Of a stretch of 64,000 nt of DNA, positions 20,686 through 30,442 are shown in pieces. The first letter of the stretch is position 1. The number at the start of each line of letters is the position of its first letter. The translations under genes were made by a program, and so were the position numbers. The notes beneath the pieces are model-generated. The model had not been told where the DNA came from, searched no databases, and saw nothing but the letters and a program-made list of their open reading frames with translations. Source of the stretch: Crossaster papposus (taxonomy: Eukaryota > Echinodermata > Asteroidea > Velatida > Solasteridae); assembly GCA_037893245.1 (NCBI GenBank), contig JBAIAA010000022.1:868001-932000 (forward strand), in the 5' to 3' direction.

Positions 20686-21558
20686 AGCACGCGTTTGAAC
20701 GTGTCATCGACGTCTATAAAACGTCAACTAATATGTTCATTTCACATTTCAGTGTCGGTGACTGAAAGCCACATAAACGTAACTTCCGTCTCATGAATAT
20801 TAAACGAGTCAGTGGTGCGTGATTGACAGCGCACTAGGAGCCACGCGTTTGAACGTGTCATCGACGTCTATAAAATGTCAACCAATAAGATGTGTTCATT
20901 TCACAGTGTCGGTGACTGAAAGTTGCATTTAACATCATGAATATTAAACGAGTCAGTGGTGCGTGATTGACAGCGCACCAGGGGCCACGCGTTTGAACGT
21001 GTCATCGACGTCTATATTAATGTCAACCAATAAGATGTGTTCATTTCACAGTGTCGGTGACTGAAAGTTGCATTTAACATCATGAATATTAAACGAGTCA
21101 GTGGTGCGTGATTGACAGCGCACCAGGGGCCACGCGTTTGAACGTGTCATCGACGTCTATAAAATGTCAACCAATAAGATGTGTTCATTTCACAGTGTCG
21201 GTGACTGAAAGTTGCATTTAACATCATGAATATTAAACGAGTCAGTGGTGCGTGATTGACAGCGCACCAGGGGCCACGCGTTTGAACGTGTCATCGACGT
21301 CTATAAAATGTCAACCAATAAGATGTGTTCATTTCACAGTGTCGGTGACTGAAAGTTGCATTTAACATCATGAATATTAAACGAGTCAGTGGTGCGTGAT
21401 TGACAGCGCACTAGGGGCCACGCGTTTGAACGTGTCATCGACGTCTATAAAATGTCAACCAATAAGATGTGTTCATTTCACAGTGTCGGTGACTTAAAGT
21501 TGCATTTAACATCATGAATATTAAACGAGTCAGTGGTGCGTGATTGACAGTGCGCTAG
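20686..21558 (+). promoter_or_regulatory. Six tandem 145-bp promoter-like units (C1q locus)
   Basis: Six direct repeats of about 145 bp lie immediately upstream of the first UTR exon. Each contains CACGCGTTTGAACGTGTC, CGACGTC followed at once by TATAAAA (TATATTA in one unit), CCAATAAG, TCATGAATATTAA and TGATTGACAG (a Meis/Pbx-type word). The last TATA-like box is at 21,446–21,452, which would place initiation near 21,475–21,485. Later units are nearly identical and the first two are more diverged. Promoter function is inferred from motifs and position. Confidence 0.6.
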
Positions 21559-21725
21559 GGGCCAATTACAAACCGGGCAACGTTCCTCAGTCACTGCTTA
21601 GGAAATCACTGGCAAGTTTTTTAAGGCAGGAGCGCACACTTTATTTCTCACAACGATCGCAACTCATCTTCGCCTTCGGCAGGACAGCCAGAAAGAGACC
21701 TGAACGCAAGAACGAGATTTACAAG
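21480..21725 (+). other. Probable 5' UTR exon 1 of the C1q-like gene
   Basis: It ends at a consensus donor (ACAAG|GTAAGG, 21,726). The 5' end is inferred from the last TATA box. It contains a nine-codon upstream ORF (21,514–21,543). The same exon and donor occur in copy 2 (ending 62,942). The 77-codon ORF across it starts at GTG and is probably not translated. Confidence 0.5.
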
Positions 21726-22489
21726 GTAAGGTTCTGTGACAGATGGAAACAGGCTTTTCAAGTCTTGAGATGAAATTAATGTTTGTATTCCTTCTTGATT
21801 AGTGGTTCTTACAAAAGTATGTTTTAAACAAAACTCGTGAATAGAGTAAGTTGTGTCAGATTATATTTTGACTCTCTGCTCCGCTGTCCATGTAAATGGT
21901 TGTAAAAGGCCGTTCATGTACTTGGGGTCCCCTATACATGTATACCCTTGATACTGTGCTTGATGTTCATGCTGTTCCACCATCCTTCTGACATGCTTTA
22001 ATGAGCACACACAGCCTACCCCAGCATCCTACCAAGCATCGTTTAGCATCATGTCAGAATCTGCCACGTATCCTGTTCCAGAATCTTCCACCTCATGTCC
22101 ACTGAACTCGGCACCATCCATAACCCATACTGTTGTTAGCGCAAGCATCCCATCCTATTGATTTGTTTCACCACTCCATGCAAACCCTTAGGGCATAAGT
22201 CTTATTTAAAAGGGTTGGAGCAAACGTCAAATGTATTGTATTCCTTCTTTGCATCCACAGACTCCCCTTGCTATCTCCCCATTTTGTCATCATCTTTGTT
22301 ACTTTCTTTTTAGGGACAGCTGCTCGCTTTGATAAAACATAATGATATCACAACATCAACAACAAACAAACAAACAAATTATAGCCTTTACGCTGACAAC
22401 AGCCTCAAAGCGCTGTAAAAATACATTAAAATAAACAAATAAGGAGACTTGTTGTGAGTTAAGGTGTTTGATTTTTGTATTATTTTCAG

Positions 22490-22559
22490 GTGACATTCAA
22501 CTTCAGTCACTAAGATTTCTTCCCGGCGGCTGAGCTCTGATTAAGAACACCACGTCAAG
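22490..22559 (+). other. Probable 5' UTR exon 2 of the C1q-like gene
   Basis: Seventy bases between a good acceptor (TGTATTATTTTCAG|G) and donor (TCAAG|GTAGGC). It is preserved with the same sites in copy 2 at 63,708–63,777. It contains no ATG, which agrees with an untranslated exon. Joining to the next acceptor at 23,478 puts the C1q ATG one base into exon 3. Confidence 0.55.
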
Positions 22560-23478
22560 GTAGGCCTTACTGTATTAAAAACAAATAACGTTATATTTTT
22601 TAACAAAACCATTGACGTATCTTGGGAGGAGCTATAGCTAAACAATCAGCGAGACAAATTCTTAAATATTACCGTATTTACAGAGTTTTTCAGTCAGGAT
22701 ATTATATCTTTCCCAGTTATTTTAACACTAGTATCATACATTCTTATAACGACACTTTACTTTCGTCCCCGAACATTGCCTAGCTCAATTCTCAATTTAA
22801 AAAATAGTTATCAACGAATTCCATTCTAGATCAAGTATTATTGCAATTTGTATACTTTTCTGATTCCTCCTAAAATTGTGAAATTCGTTTCACGGGGCTT
22901 TGGAAATTAAATAAAAAAATAACTAATGTTGGTGTTTTTTTGTCGTTTGTTTTAAGACTCTTGGTCATTTATATACAAAAAATAACCATAACGTTTGATA
23001 GTAAACAGAACAAAATGCAACGACAACAGCGTCTAAATCTATTAAAATAAAAACAAAGCAAAATACCCAAAACCACACATTAATTTACAACGAATCGCAA
23101 TGCTCTAATTAAAATTATACTGCAACTTTAATCAAATCCCTTTGTAATTTTTGAAATTGAGAATCAAGAGTTGAGCTCGACGATGTTTGCGGACGAAATT
23201 AAAGTGCAAATATAATGAATTTCTGGAGAAGAGGAGTGGTGGGGTTTGGCCCTACTTTATAGCTTGATTCAAAACCCGTACGACACTCTTCCTCAAAAAA
23301 GTTGTTCCGTCAAATTTGTTTTGCCGCTTTATACAAACCGACCAAAACGAACATCTGAAGTTATTTTGTATGCGCTCTACCCGAGAACCTTTTAATTCAA
23401 TTTTTGTTTGCTTCTTTTTCTGTTTAATAATTAGTCCCTTTTGTGATTTATATTGTCTACTTTTGGTATTTTATACAG
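22560..23478 (+). other. Intron preceding the C1q-like coding exon
   Basis: AT-rich, non-coding, ending in a pyrimidine-rich stretch and TTTTATACAG. No other element is recognised in it. Confidence 0.5.
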
Positions 23479-23479
23479 A

Positions 23480-24316
23480 ATGAAGATCTTGGTGGCAACC
23501 GTTCTTTCAATCGCCCTCCTTCTGGGTAACTCTGTCAAGCTCCGAGCTTCCGTCACTGGGCCGGTTGCCACGGACGGTGATGTTCCAGCGTCTCGGGCGT
23601 GTCCGATGTGCTGCCAGGGACCTACTGCCGCACATGGTATACCAGGTTTAAATGGGCAGATCGGACCGATGGGACCCTACGGCCAGCCGGGGTCAAAGGG
23701 CGACGCAGGTCAGCCGGGTCAAATTGGCGATATCGGGCCAATCGGTCCAATGGGTGAGCGGGGAGCACTTGGGAACGCTGGGCCTAAAGGTGACGATGGG
23801 ATAGGTCAGCCCGGCAAGATAGGTCCGAAAGGTCTGCAGGGTGTAGTCGGAAGTCCTGGTCAGACTGGTGTCAAAGGTCAGAAGGGTGAGCCAGGGGAGA
23901 CACCAGACGACTCCAACCAGCGGGTAGCATTCACCGCGGTGAGGACGAGCACCTCTGATACCTCTACGAGTAGCGACACCCGTTTGCCCTTCCAGCAGAC
24001 CGAGACGCTTCTGCCGGGTACCAGCTTCGATCTCGGGACCGGCACGTTCACGTGTACTGTGCCGGGCACCTACGTGTTTACGTTTTCTGTGAACAAATAT
24101 TATTCCAGCAGCCTGAACGTTCATCTCCGGAAGAACGACGACTATGTTGTCTCTGGCGTTAGCTATGATTCAAGTTACAATGAGCAGGTGTCTGGGAGCG
24201 CGGTGCTGGTTCTGCAGCGAGGAGACACGGTGGGGCTTACCATGGTCGGTAGGGTGTATAGTGATTCCACCTATCACCGCACCTCATTCAGTGGCTTCCT
24301 CCTTTACCCCGAATAA
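23480..24316 (+). CDS. Secreted collagenous C1q-domain protein
   Basis: Encodes 278 residues in one exon. I start at the ATG at 23,480 rather than 27 bases upstream, because a signal peptide (MKILVATVLSIALLLG) follows and an acceptor AG ends at 23,478. Residues ~1–20 are the signal and 41–45 a CPMCC cluster suited to inter-chain disulfides. Residues 53–141 are about 29 Gly-X-Y triplets with one break (G-I-G at 107–109). Residues 147–278 form the C1q/TNF-like trimer domain, with the family signature FDLGTGTFTCTVPGTYVF (183–200), QRGDTVGL and the C-terminal SFSGFLLYP. Such proteins form collagen-stemmed trimers outside the cell and often act as innate pattern-recognition molecules; the ligand here is unknown. 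The stop overlaps an AATAAA (24,312–24,317). Length and domain order are typical of short-chain C1q proteins. The locus is duplicated. Confidence 0.93.
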   Translation: MKILVATVLSIALLLGNSVKLRASVTGPVATDGDVPASRACPMCCQGPTAAHGIPGLNGQIGPMGPYGQPGSKGDAGQPGQIGDIGPIGPMGERGALGNAGPKGDDGIGQPGKIGPKGLQGVVGSPGQTGVKGQKGEPGETPDDSNQRVAFTAVRTSTSDTSTSSDTRLPFQQTETLLPGTSFDLGTGTFTCTVPGTYVFTFSVNKYYSSSLNVHLRKNDDYVVSGVSYDSSYNEQVSGSAVLVLQRGDTVGLTMVGRVYSDSTYHRTSFSGFLLYPE

Positions 24317-24317
24317 A
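24312..24317 (+). terminator. Polyadenylation signal AATAAA
   Basis: Overlaps the TAA stop codon (24,314–24,316), with a second ATAAATAA just after. If used, the 3' UTR would be only a few tens of bases. Confidence 0.4.
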
Positions 24318-24790
24318 TAATAAATAATTGCTGAAACAGTAGTCGTATTAAAAAGAAATAATATTCAATGTCATAATAATCAATATTTGTTAAGCGTCTT
24401 ATTTAGTCTCCATAAAAAGTTTCAAAACACTTTACAAACCGACATAAAAACTACATGAAAAACAATTTAATCAAAAGTATAGAACTTGTTTTATAGGTTG
24501 CGTATGTTTTTATTCCACACTCGACACTTGTCGCAATAGCTGAAATACATACGGTGTTTTAATTCTAAACCTTGTTTCAATACGATTTAATGCAGTTAAT
24601 TAGTTGTACAATGTACTATCGACGTACTAATAAATATCTTACTTATTTGAAAGAAAACAAATGATTCTAGGCATCCAGCAAAATGAATACGGTAGTTATC
24701 GTGTAATTGTTAAGAATTGTTTAAACAAATTCACAATCGCCCGCTGGCGAATGCGACAAAACATAATAATAACTGCCCGACTTTGGTTAA

Positions 24791-24872
24791 CCCTAACTCC
24801 CTACACAACAAAGAAAGTTGGAGGATTTTGAAGGAATTGTATTGTTCAATAACAATGGTGAGGGAGTTAGGG
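24791..24872. mobile_element. Tiny (82-bp) TTAA-flanked MITE
   Basis: Bounded by TTAA at 24,787–24,790 and 24,873–24,876. Ends CCCTAACTCCCTAC and GTGAGGGAGTTAGGG are inverted. It belongs with the telomere-like TTAA family at 618, 3,869 and 4,990, reduced to little more than its ends. Confidence 0.8.
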
Positions 24873-24879
24873 TTAAAAA

Positions 24880-25041
24880 AAGAATGCCGTTTTTCTTGCT
24901 TTTCTCGGCATCCATGATTGTAAAACTTCGGACAGGTCAATTAAACGATATTTACTATAAAATACAACCGAACCCCCCAAATCCACCCATTCATAATAAT
25001 TTAAGCAATTACCAATGGTGTATCCTAGTCCTTTAAATGTT
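24880..25041. mobile_element. Diverged partial copy of the 3,367–3,659 element
   Basis: Matches the reverse complement of about 3,500–3,655 (e.g. 'cgtttttcttgcttttctcggcatccatgattg'-like sequence) with many substitutions. Shows that element is dispersed. Confidence 0.65.
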
Positions 25042-25164
25042 CATACATGTCCGCCATAATATCGTTACTGAATAAACATATTTACCCATTCTATGTTATT
25101 TCCTTTTTTTTTTTTTTTAATATACAATTTACTGTTTTTAATATTCATTTTTAATAAAATGTTC

Positions 25165-25225
25165 AGATATACTGATACCAGTGCAGCGTAACTGGAGGTC
25201 CAAGGTTCAAACCCAGCTAAAGCCA
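25165..25225 (+). repeat. Possible tRNA-derived fragment
   Basis: Contains a B-box-like AGGTTCAAACCC after a short tRNA-like stem region. It may be a SINE head; evidence is thin. Confidence 0.3.
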
Positions 25226-25490
25226 ATGGATGAATACAAAATAGAATATTTTGCTTCAATTCTCAATTTGTAAGCATTTAATAGCATCTGTATAAACAAA
25301 AAAGTAAGTTAGAATATTATCAGTTGCTCCATTTGGTATAAATTAAATGTTCGCTGTGTGTGGCTATACTGTACGTGCGCATGATAGACTCTATTGTTAT
25401 AAACCATTCGGCTGTGCAATTAACTGCAAGTATAAAGCGTTTGATACTTTGTTAGCAATTCTAGGATTCCTAGGATATTAAGTATGAGCA

Positions 25491-25735
25491 TCATGACCTC
25501 TCAGTTTTCGGTTTCCACTTCACTCTAAACTTCTCTCTCGGCATGTCATAGTCCCACTCTCCCTTCAGTATCATGTTAGCTGCCATGTGGCTGATCTCAT
25601 CCGAGGACTTGGCCCCGACCTCTTTACCGCCAACGAGCACGCCAAGCCCAGGGCCGACCATGTCGCAGTAGAGTAGCCGCGTAGGTGTGGTGGTTGTCAC
25701 GCAAGTATCGGTGTGAATGGAAAGTGGCTTCAGAT
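25491..25735 (-). pseudogene. Oxidoreductase remnant, terminal exon
   Basis: Acceptor TATTACCGTTGCAG|AT. Eighty codons from LKPLSIHTDTC to KWKPKTERS, then TGA. The C-terminal GVLVGGKEVGAKSSDEISHM motif resembles the flavin-contacting GGxxGxAxKSSDE-type end of DAO enzymes. No PTS1 tripeptide is present (it ends ERS). Confidence 0.7.
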
Positions 25736-26461
25736 CTGCAACGGTAATAAAAAGTGTTGCATCTTTTTCGGTTTAATATCCAGAGACAATCACGGCAACT
25801 TGATGAAAAGGCGACAAAAACATAGGACGAACATTTGTGACGCGGTATGTCAAAATCAGGCATTTTGGGGCAAGAAGTCAATTTTGAGTTTCTGCAATAT
25901 TAGTAAAATGCACCCCTTGCTCTTTTAAATGCCACCTTGCGTTTTTTGTATTGAATATTCCAAAGTAAAGATATACAGTTTTGAAATCACATTGTCTGAA
26001 ATGTAAAAAATGAGAAAGAGACCTTTCAAGTTGGAGTTTTGTATTACACAAAATGCTTTGTCAATGAAGTTTTAATTGAAACTTTTACATAACAGTTGAA
26101 ACATATTAATAGCACCACAAAACAATGTAAATTTCCCAAATCACTGAAAATCACCCCACATTATTTTGTAGCTGTTTCTCCTTTCGTAGAACAGCCCAAT
26201 TCCGCCTGGTTTTGACATACCATGTCACATTTTTGAATGGATGCTTCGTTCTATTTCAATATGCTGCACTTCACTGGATATACTTGTAACAAATTTGTGA
26301 ATGACTTTTGTTTTATCCCACCATTTTGTAAAACCTGCTGATAGTAATTATTGACTAGTTTTGTGGTGACGGCGCTCAATATAACGGGGCACTACGATTC
26401 CTCGCATTAAATTACACCTACGACGCGCCAATGTGTTTTGTGAAACAGATCACAGGACGTG

Positions 26462-26556
26462 TCGCAGCTGCCTTGCGGCGAAATGGCTGCATCAAGCTGT
26501 ATACTGCCCACGGAGCAGAGATGGTATTTGGAATGTTTCGTGTGCACAATGAGCAG
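26462..26556 (+). mobile_element. SINE tail fragment
   Basis: Matches, in the opposite orientation, the tail of the SINE at 235–505 (GAAATGGCTGCATCAAGCTG … GATGGTATTTGGAAT). It sits in the last intron of the oxidoreductase remnant. Confidence 0.7.
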
Positions 26557-26679
26557 GGGTAATAATATTGTAGTGAAACGCGCCAGTATTGTTGGATACG
26601 TGCGCTTTACAAATATTTGTATTGTTATCTATAGTTTTTAAACAGTAATAAGATCGATGGAGTCCCGCGGATCACCTAC

Positions 26680-26823
26680 CAGGAATTATGCCTTGTAGGC
26701 ACTGCAGGAGTCTATCTGACATTGGTTGATCACCATGACCAAAGTACCAGGCCTTCATTTGCTCCTTAGTTGTCATATCTTTCTCACCCACTTTACCGTG
26801 ACCTATTTTCAGGTACCACTTAC
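26680..26823 (-). pseudogene. Oxidoreductase remnant, exon B
   Basis: Acceptor TTTTGTAG|GT and donor CCTG|GTAGGT. It encodes KWYLKIGHGKVGEKD… to …QCLQGIIP. The frame is open and codons look normal. Too short and split to be seen as a long ORF. Confidence 0.7.
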
Positions 26824-26989
26824 CTACAAAACATTTGGGGAAAGAAAACAAAATTTAGCTACATGTATTCAATAGGAATAGTATGGTGGTTTCATTGGGA
26901 CTAAACAAATGATCAGCGCAGACGCCAAGCACAAGTTCTCCTCTCGCTTGGTTGCAGCAAGTGAGTTGGGGGAGACTTGGGTTTGAGTC

Positions 26990-27085
26990 ACCAAACATTG
27001 AGTCTGAGTCAGAGTCCCAGTCACCACTGTCGAGTCTTGAGTGCGAGTCCTGAATCAAACAGGTAGAGTCCGAGTCTGAGTCATA
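26990..27085. repeat. GAGTC-rich minisatellite in intron
   Basis: Imperfect tandem GAGTC/GAGTCTGAGTC words. The Asp-Ser-rich minus ORF across it is a repeat artefact. Confidence 0.7.
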
Positions 27086-27550
27086 AGTCAAATGGTTGGG
27101 TTTGAGCAATATTTATTGGTACTTGTATTTGCCAGAGATTCAGTAAGAATTCAAAATCCAAATTCAGTAAGAATCAAAGCTCTTTATTACTAAATTGGAA
27201 ATTCATAGCTATTTTCCCATTCATAGCTATTTTATAGCTATTCCCATTTTGAAATCTATAGGTTGGTTGCGCACAAACATTACCGTTGTGACTTTGAATT
27301 TACAAGGCGGGATTCAGACCTATACACGTCATGCATATCATTTGCATATCTCAGGAGGGAATCTCAGGAGGTACGCAAGATTCGCTGCTCGTTGTAATAC
27401 TGGACACCATTTGAAGTCTAGGAACCAGACTAGGCTAGACATGGGAGGATTGTGTTTACTCATAAAGATGTCAAAATCCAGCTAGATTATCTAATGGCCT
27501 GTTCTCTTAATGATTACATTCATTAGTCACATATACATGGTAATATTTAC

Positions 27551-27802
27551 CGTTTGGGTACGGAATCGGTGGCAAAATGTAGCAGTCTTGTCCCAAGTCC
27601 GTTTCTCCCTCATGGACGTCTAAGGAAGGCATGCCCTGGAGCCTGTCCCTGTCATCTTCTATCAACTACAGAAGCACCACGACTTGAGACTTGGCCGTTA
27701 TATCAAGTTGCAACCCAGCGGGTAGTATGTCTCCCACAGCAGTTGAGGCCCCAGTGCGGAGCAAGACTTTCTTAGCATTGATGGTCCTGTCGGCTTCGGT
27801 GG
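27551..27802 (-). pseudogene. Oxidoreductase remnant, exon A (with TAG)
   Basis: Acceptor ACACTAG|CC at 27,803 and donor AACG|GTAAAT at 27,550. It starts with the last two bases of a codon and ends with the first base of the Gly codon completed in exon B. The frame is open on both sides of the TAG at 27,666–27,668; 38 codons follow it. The 27,803–27,965 stretch upstream is not recognisably part of this protein. Confidence 0.65.
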
Positions 27803-28123
27803 CTAGTGTAAATACGATGTGATAGATCGTCAACGAGGTCGTCCAATATTCTGCATCCTTGGCGCTGAGCCAAGGTCTGCTGGGCAAAAAGGAGCTTCCG
27901 CGGGCTCAGATGATGACACTGATCCTTGTCTTGTTGGCACCATCGAGTAGCTTACGGCCGAGGGAACCATCGTGTGCAGTCAGCCACAACACCCCAACGT
28001 CCCTGTAAAAATGTATCCCTACAGAGAAAATGATAGGTAACCAACTATTTAAGGTGTCATGTGATTAATGGCTGTTGACCGGTTCCCAGCCATTTTCCAC
28101 TCGATAATAATAGCAAGTACTTA

Positions 28124-28395
28124 GTGAAATATTCCAAATACCATCTCAGCTCCCGGGGGAGCATACAGCTCGATGCTGCCATTTCGGCGCAAAGAAGCTA
28201 TTCCAATGACCATCTCTGCCCTCACAGGTACCCATTTACGCCTGGGTGGGGAGAAGCAGAGGCACACGCACAACCCCAGGTTGGACTCGAACCCACAACC
28301 TGCAGAATTACCAGCAGACCACAAATGAAATGCTCCCGGACACGATGCCACTCCACAGCCCTAAATAAGTGGTCTTCTACAATTGAAAACTTTGA
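28124..28395 (-). mobile_element. tRNA-derived SINE, copy 2
   Basis: Counterpart of 235–505 with a few substitutions and the same B box. It predates the segmental duplication. Confidence 0.6.
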
Positions 28396-28409
28396 TATGA
28401 GAGTTTTTT

Positions 28410-30022
28410 TACGGAGCTCTGGAAGTGCCATCCGACTTGTTTACATCCTGACATATTTTATCTCAGGATGACGACATAATAGAGGCAAAATGACGACATC
28501 CTTTAATATTTGTTCGCGTAATAGCGACATCCTGAGATAATATATCGCGAGATGACGACATGCTGAAAGTAGGATGACGACATCCCGAGATAACATATCG
28601 CGGGATGACGACATGCTAAAAGTAGGATGACGACATCCCGAGATAATATATCGCGGGATGACGACATCCTGAGATAATATATCGCGGGATGACGACATGT
28701 TGAAAATAGGATGACGACATCCTGAGATAATATATCGCGGTATGACGACATGTTGAAAGTAGGATGACGACATCCTGAGATAATATATCGCGGGATGACG
28801 ACATCCTGAGAGTAGGATGACGACATCCTGAGATAATATATCGCGGGATGACGACATGCTGAGAGTAGGATGACGACATCCTGAGATAATATATCCCGGG
28901 ATGACAACATGCTGCTGAAACCATGTAGGATCCTGATTAGATCAGCAATACGAAAGCTTAAAGGGACCATCTGCGTTTCTGCGTTTCAGAATGAAAAACC
29001 ATGTAAAGACGGACACTTGGTGCAATGCTCGCAGTCAGCATACGATAGGCCGGGTAGCAGCGCGGCGAGTCTCTGCCTCGATTTTTGTCATACCCCTTGC
29101 GAGGTTTTATGTTAATGAGGCTTCCCTTTGAGGGGCGGAGTGGTTTGACAACAAATTTCAAAAATTATTTTGTCCCATTTATCACAGAAAATAAACACAA
29201 CCACACACATAATGTTGTTGTAAACATTATACTTTATTGATTTAAGCAAACAAAATCCGTATTACATGTTTCCTTTAATCAATCCGTATGGTAGGCTTTG
29301 TCTATTTTCAAGACGCTTTTGCTTTGGCCTTGACGCTTTGACTTTGGTCGTGACAGTTGTGGACCACCGTAGTATTTCGTTAAAAGACGTCTTCTTGAGA
29401 GATATGATTTAATATCCTGGAAAGACGTCTTTCCAAGATACGATTATCATGGAAAGGCGTCTTTCTGAGATACGATATTAGGAAAGATATATTTTTATAT
29501 CAGTATTCCGTCTTTTTGAGATAAATTATCTCAGAAACGCGGAAACGCGGATGGTCACTTTAAGCTTCCGTATTGCTGATCTAATCAGGATCCTACATAG
29601 TTTCAGCAGCATGTCGTCATCCCAGGATATATTATCCCAGGATGTCGTCATCCTACTTTCAACATGTCGTCATCCCGCGATATATTATCCCAGGATGTTG
29701 TCATCCTACTTTTAGCATGTCGTCATCCCGGGATATATTATCCCAGAATGTCGTCATCCTACTTTCAACATGTCGTCATCCTGCGATATATTATCTCAGG
29801 ATGTCGTCATGCTATTTTCAACATGTCGTCATCCTATTTTCAACATGTCGTCATCCCGCGATATATTATCTCAGGATGTCGTCATCCTACTTTCAGCATG
29901 TCGTCATCATGCGATATATTATCTCAGGATGTCGCCATTACGCGAACAAATATCAAAGGATATCAGGATGTCGTCCTGAGATAAAATATGTCAAGATGTA
30001 AACAAGTCGGATGGCACTTCCA
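28410..30022. mobile_element. Fold-back element with full loop (copy 2)
   Basis: Left arm 28,410–28,920 and right arm 29,590–30,022 of 53-bp monomers flank a ~670-bp loop that FB-1 of copy 1 has largely lost. The loop edges extend the inverted repeat ('aggatcctgattagatcagc' and complement, then 'cgcggatggtcac'). Loop ORFs (28,909–29,115 +; 28,958–29,161 −) lack recognisable domains. The right end lacks the last ~10 bases of the terminal repeat. Confidence 0.75.
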
Positions 30023-30442
30023 TATTTTTCCGTATTTTTCAGATGAATAACATTTTTGACTAACAAATAGTCACTTTTCTCACTTCCAGAAACTTGTTTT
30101 AACCTCAAATTGATTCTGGACTTTTCAATGTTTCCTCTTTATTAAAAAAAAAAGAAGATAATCCTATCCCCATTTTTCCTCAAAAGTACGGAGCTCTGGA
30201 AGTGCCGTCCGACTTGTTTACATCCTGACATATTTTATCTCAGGATGACGACATAATAAAGGTAAAATGACGACATCCTTTGATATTTGTTCGCGTAATG
30301 GCGACATCCTAAGATAATATATCGCGGGATGACGACATCCTGAAAGTACGATGACGACATCCTGAGATAATATATCGCGTGATGACGACATGTTGAAAGT
30401 AGGATGACGACATCCTGATATAAGATATCGCGGGATGACGAC
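28750..30442 (+). repeat. 1,693-bp tandem duplication, first unit
   Basis: Virtually identical to the next 1,693 bp (30,443–32,135), including all three ORFs of 106–119 codons in the fold-back arm. Unit borders fall inside 53-bp monomers, as expected of unequal exchange between repeats. Not present in copy 1. Confidence 0.85.

Larger units (their letters stand above)
25491..27802 (-). pseudogene. FAD-dependent oxidoreductase (DAO family), 3' part
   Basis: Three minus-strand exons (27,802–27,551; 26,823–26,680; 25,735–25,491) join in phase with consensus GT/AG sites. They give about 213 codons of the C-terminal half of a DAO/sarcosine-oxidase-like flavoenzyme. Family-like features are INAKKVLLRTGAST (the FAD-domain strand), PIPYPNGKWYLKIGHG across an intron, and a GVLVGG…AKSSDE segment near the end; enzymes of this family oxidise amines or amino acids with FAD. 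An in-frame TAG at 27,666–27,668 interrupts the first exon. The N-terminal dinucleotide-binding GxGxxG region is absent, because the segmental duplication boundary (27,966) lies just upstream. I infer a pseudogene; the specific enzyme is not identified. Confidence 0.7.
77..27965 (+). other. Segmental duplication, copy 1
   Basis: This block is colinear with 27,966–64,000, with long near-identical stretches interrupted by insertions. The start is set by the first shared motif (ACCATCGTGTG at 77 and 27,966). It carries the C1q-like gene and the oxidoreductase remnant. The matching part is directly seen from 77 to about 22,785. The stretch 22,785–27,965 is assigned to the unit by inference, because the counterpart would lie beyond the window. 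No counterpart is seen for 17,095–19,405. Confidence 0.85.

Noticed and set aside
23453-23479. Upstream ATG of the C1q-like ORF (adds nine residues)
   Set aside because: It lies in the pyrimidine-rich region before a good acceptor and would bury the signal peptide; the ATG at 23,480 is better.
27803-27965. Further oxidoreductase coding sequence upstream of exon A
   Set aside because: No frame gives family-like residues, and a splice acceptor sits at 27,803; probably intron or unrelated sequence.
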